This document shows, piece by piece, positions 18,187 through 18,366 of a stretch of 18,366 bases of DNA; position 1 is the stretch's first letter, and every line of letters starts with the position of its first letter. This stretch comes from Phoronis ovalis (Eukaryota; Phoronida; Phoronidae), in NCBI GenBank assembly GCA_028565635.1, contig JAOXYB010018296.1:1-18366 (forward strand), in the 5' to 3' direction. A model generated the notes under the pieces. That model was given only the letters and a program-made list of their open reading frames with translations, ran no database searches and was not told where the DNA came from. Position numbers and translations under genes: made by a program.

Positions 18187-18366
18187 GGGTTGCTCCTATA
18201 AGGGAGCAAGCCTATTGGTTTTGTATGATTTCTTTCTTCTTTTTCTTTTTTTTTCTTCTTCCAATTTTCAGCAAGCTATATCTCGAAGGCGGTTACAGCT
18301 AGGAACTTGATACTTGATGTATGACATCCCTGGGGTAGGCCATTGTTGACCTTGAGGTCAAAAGGT
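18187..18366. repeat. Dispersed-repeat-like sequence at right edge
   Basis: It begins with a perfect hairpin TTGCTCC/GGAGCAA (18190-18209), then a 34-base pure pyrimidine run (18229-18262). More GC-rich sequence follows (ATATCTCGAAGGCGGTTACA...GGTAGGCC). The shift in composition inside an IQGAP intron and the hairpin suggest an interspersed repeat cut by the window edge. Confidence 0.4.

Noticed and set aside
1-18366. tRNA, rRNA, CRISPR array, operon or viral gene
   Set aside because: No T-loop-like GGTTCRANTCC with matching stems, no regularly spaced repeats and no viral protein motifs were seen on either strand by eye.

Overview
This is a eukaryotic, AT-rich, intron-dense genomic window. 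It holds the 3' part of one protein-coding gene and the 5' part of a second. Both are on the minus strand and both are recognisable by protein family. The proteins are bilaterian in type, and the split genes, short introns and dispersed repeats suggest a marine invertebrate, most likely a lophotrochozoan such as a mollusc. That assignment is inference and is not proven by the sequence.

Right part (about 14.3 to 18.1 kb): the last five coding exons of an IQGAP-family scaffold gene. They encode the RasGAP C-terminal (RGCT) domain, ending in a stop codon at 15322. A 3' UTR of roughly 0.6 to 1 kb follows; its end is not certain. The rest of the IQGAP gene lies beyond the right edge.

Middle (about 13.69 to 14.3 kb): a short intergenic/promoter interval with two CCAAT boxes, a CACGTG E-box, a TATA-like stretch and a CTCF-like motif just upstream of the second gene's start codon.

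Left part (0.7 to 13.7 kb): the first ten coding exons of a CREB-regulated transcription coactivator (CRTC/TORC). They give 380 codons that join in frame without a break. The CREB-binding N-terminus, an arginine-rich segment and four serine motifs of the 14-3-3/SIK type are present; the C-terminal transactivation domain must lie beyond the left edge. Intron 2 is 6.3 kb; the others are 0.1 to 1.3 kb. Intron 3 has near-perfect U12-type (minor spliceosome) signals.

The gene order IQGAP then CRTC, head-to-tail on one strand, is the same as human IQGAP1-CRTC3 on 15q26.1 as I recall it, so this looks like a very old conserved gene pair. The remaining sequence is introns with small transposon remnants (one clear TA-flanked inverted-repeat element in CRTC intron 4 and one foldback-type element in intron 2), short local duplications and hairpins, and dispersed-repeat-like sequence at both window edges. 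I found no RNA gene, CRISPR array, operon or viral gene. I see no undescribed biological system here; the most interesting points are the microsynteny, the U12 intron and the CRTC regulatory motifs.
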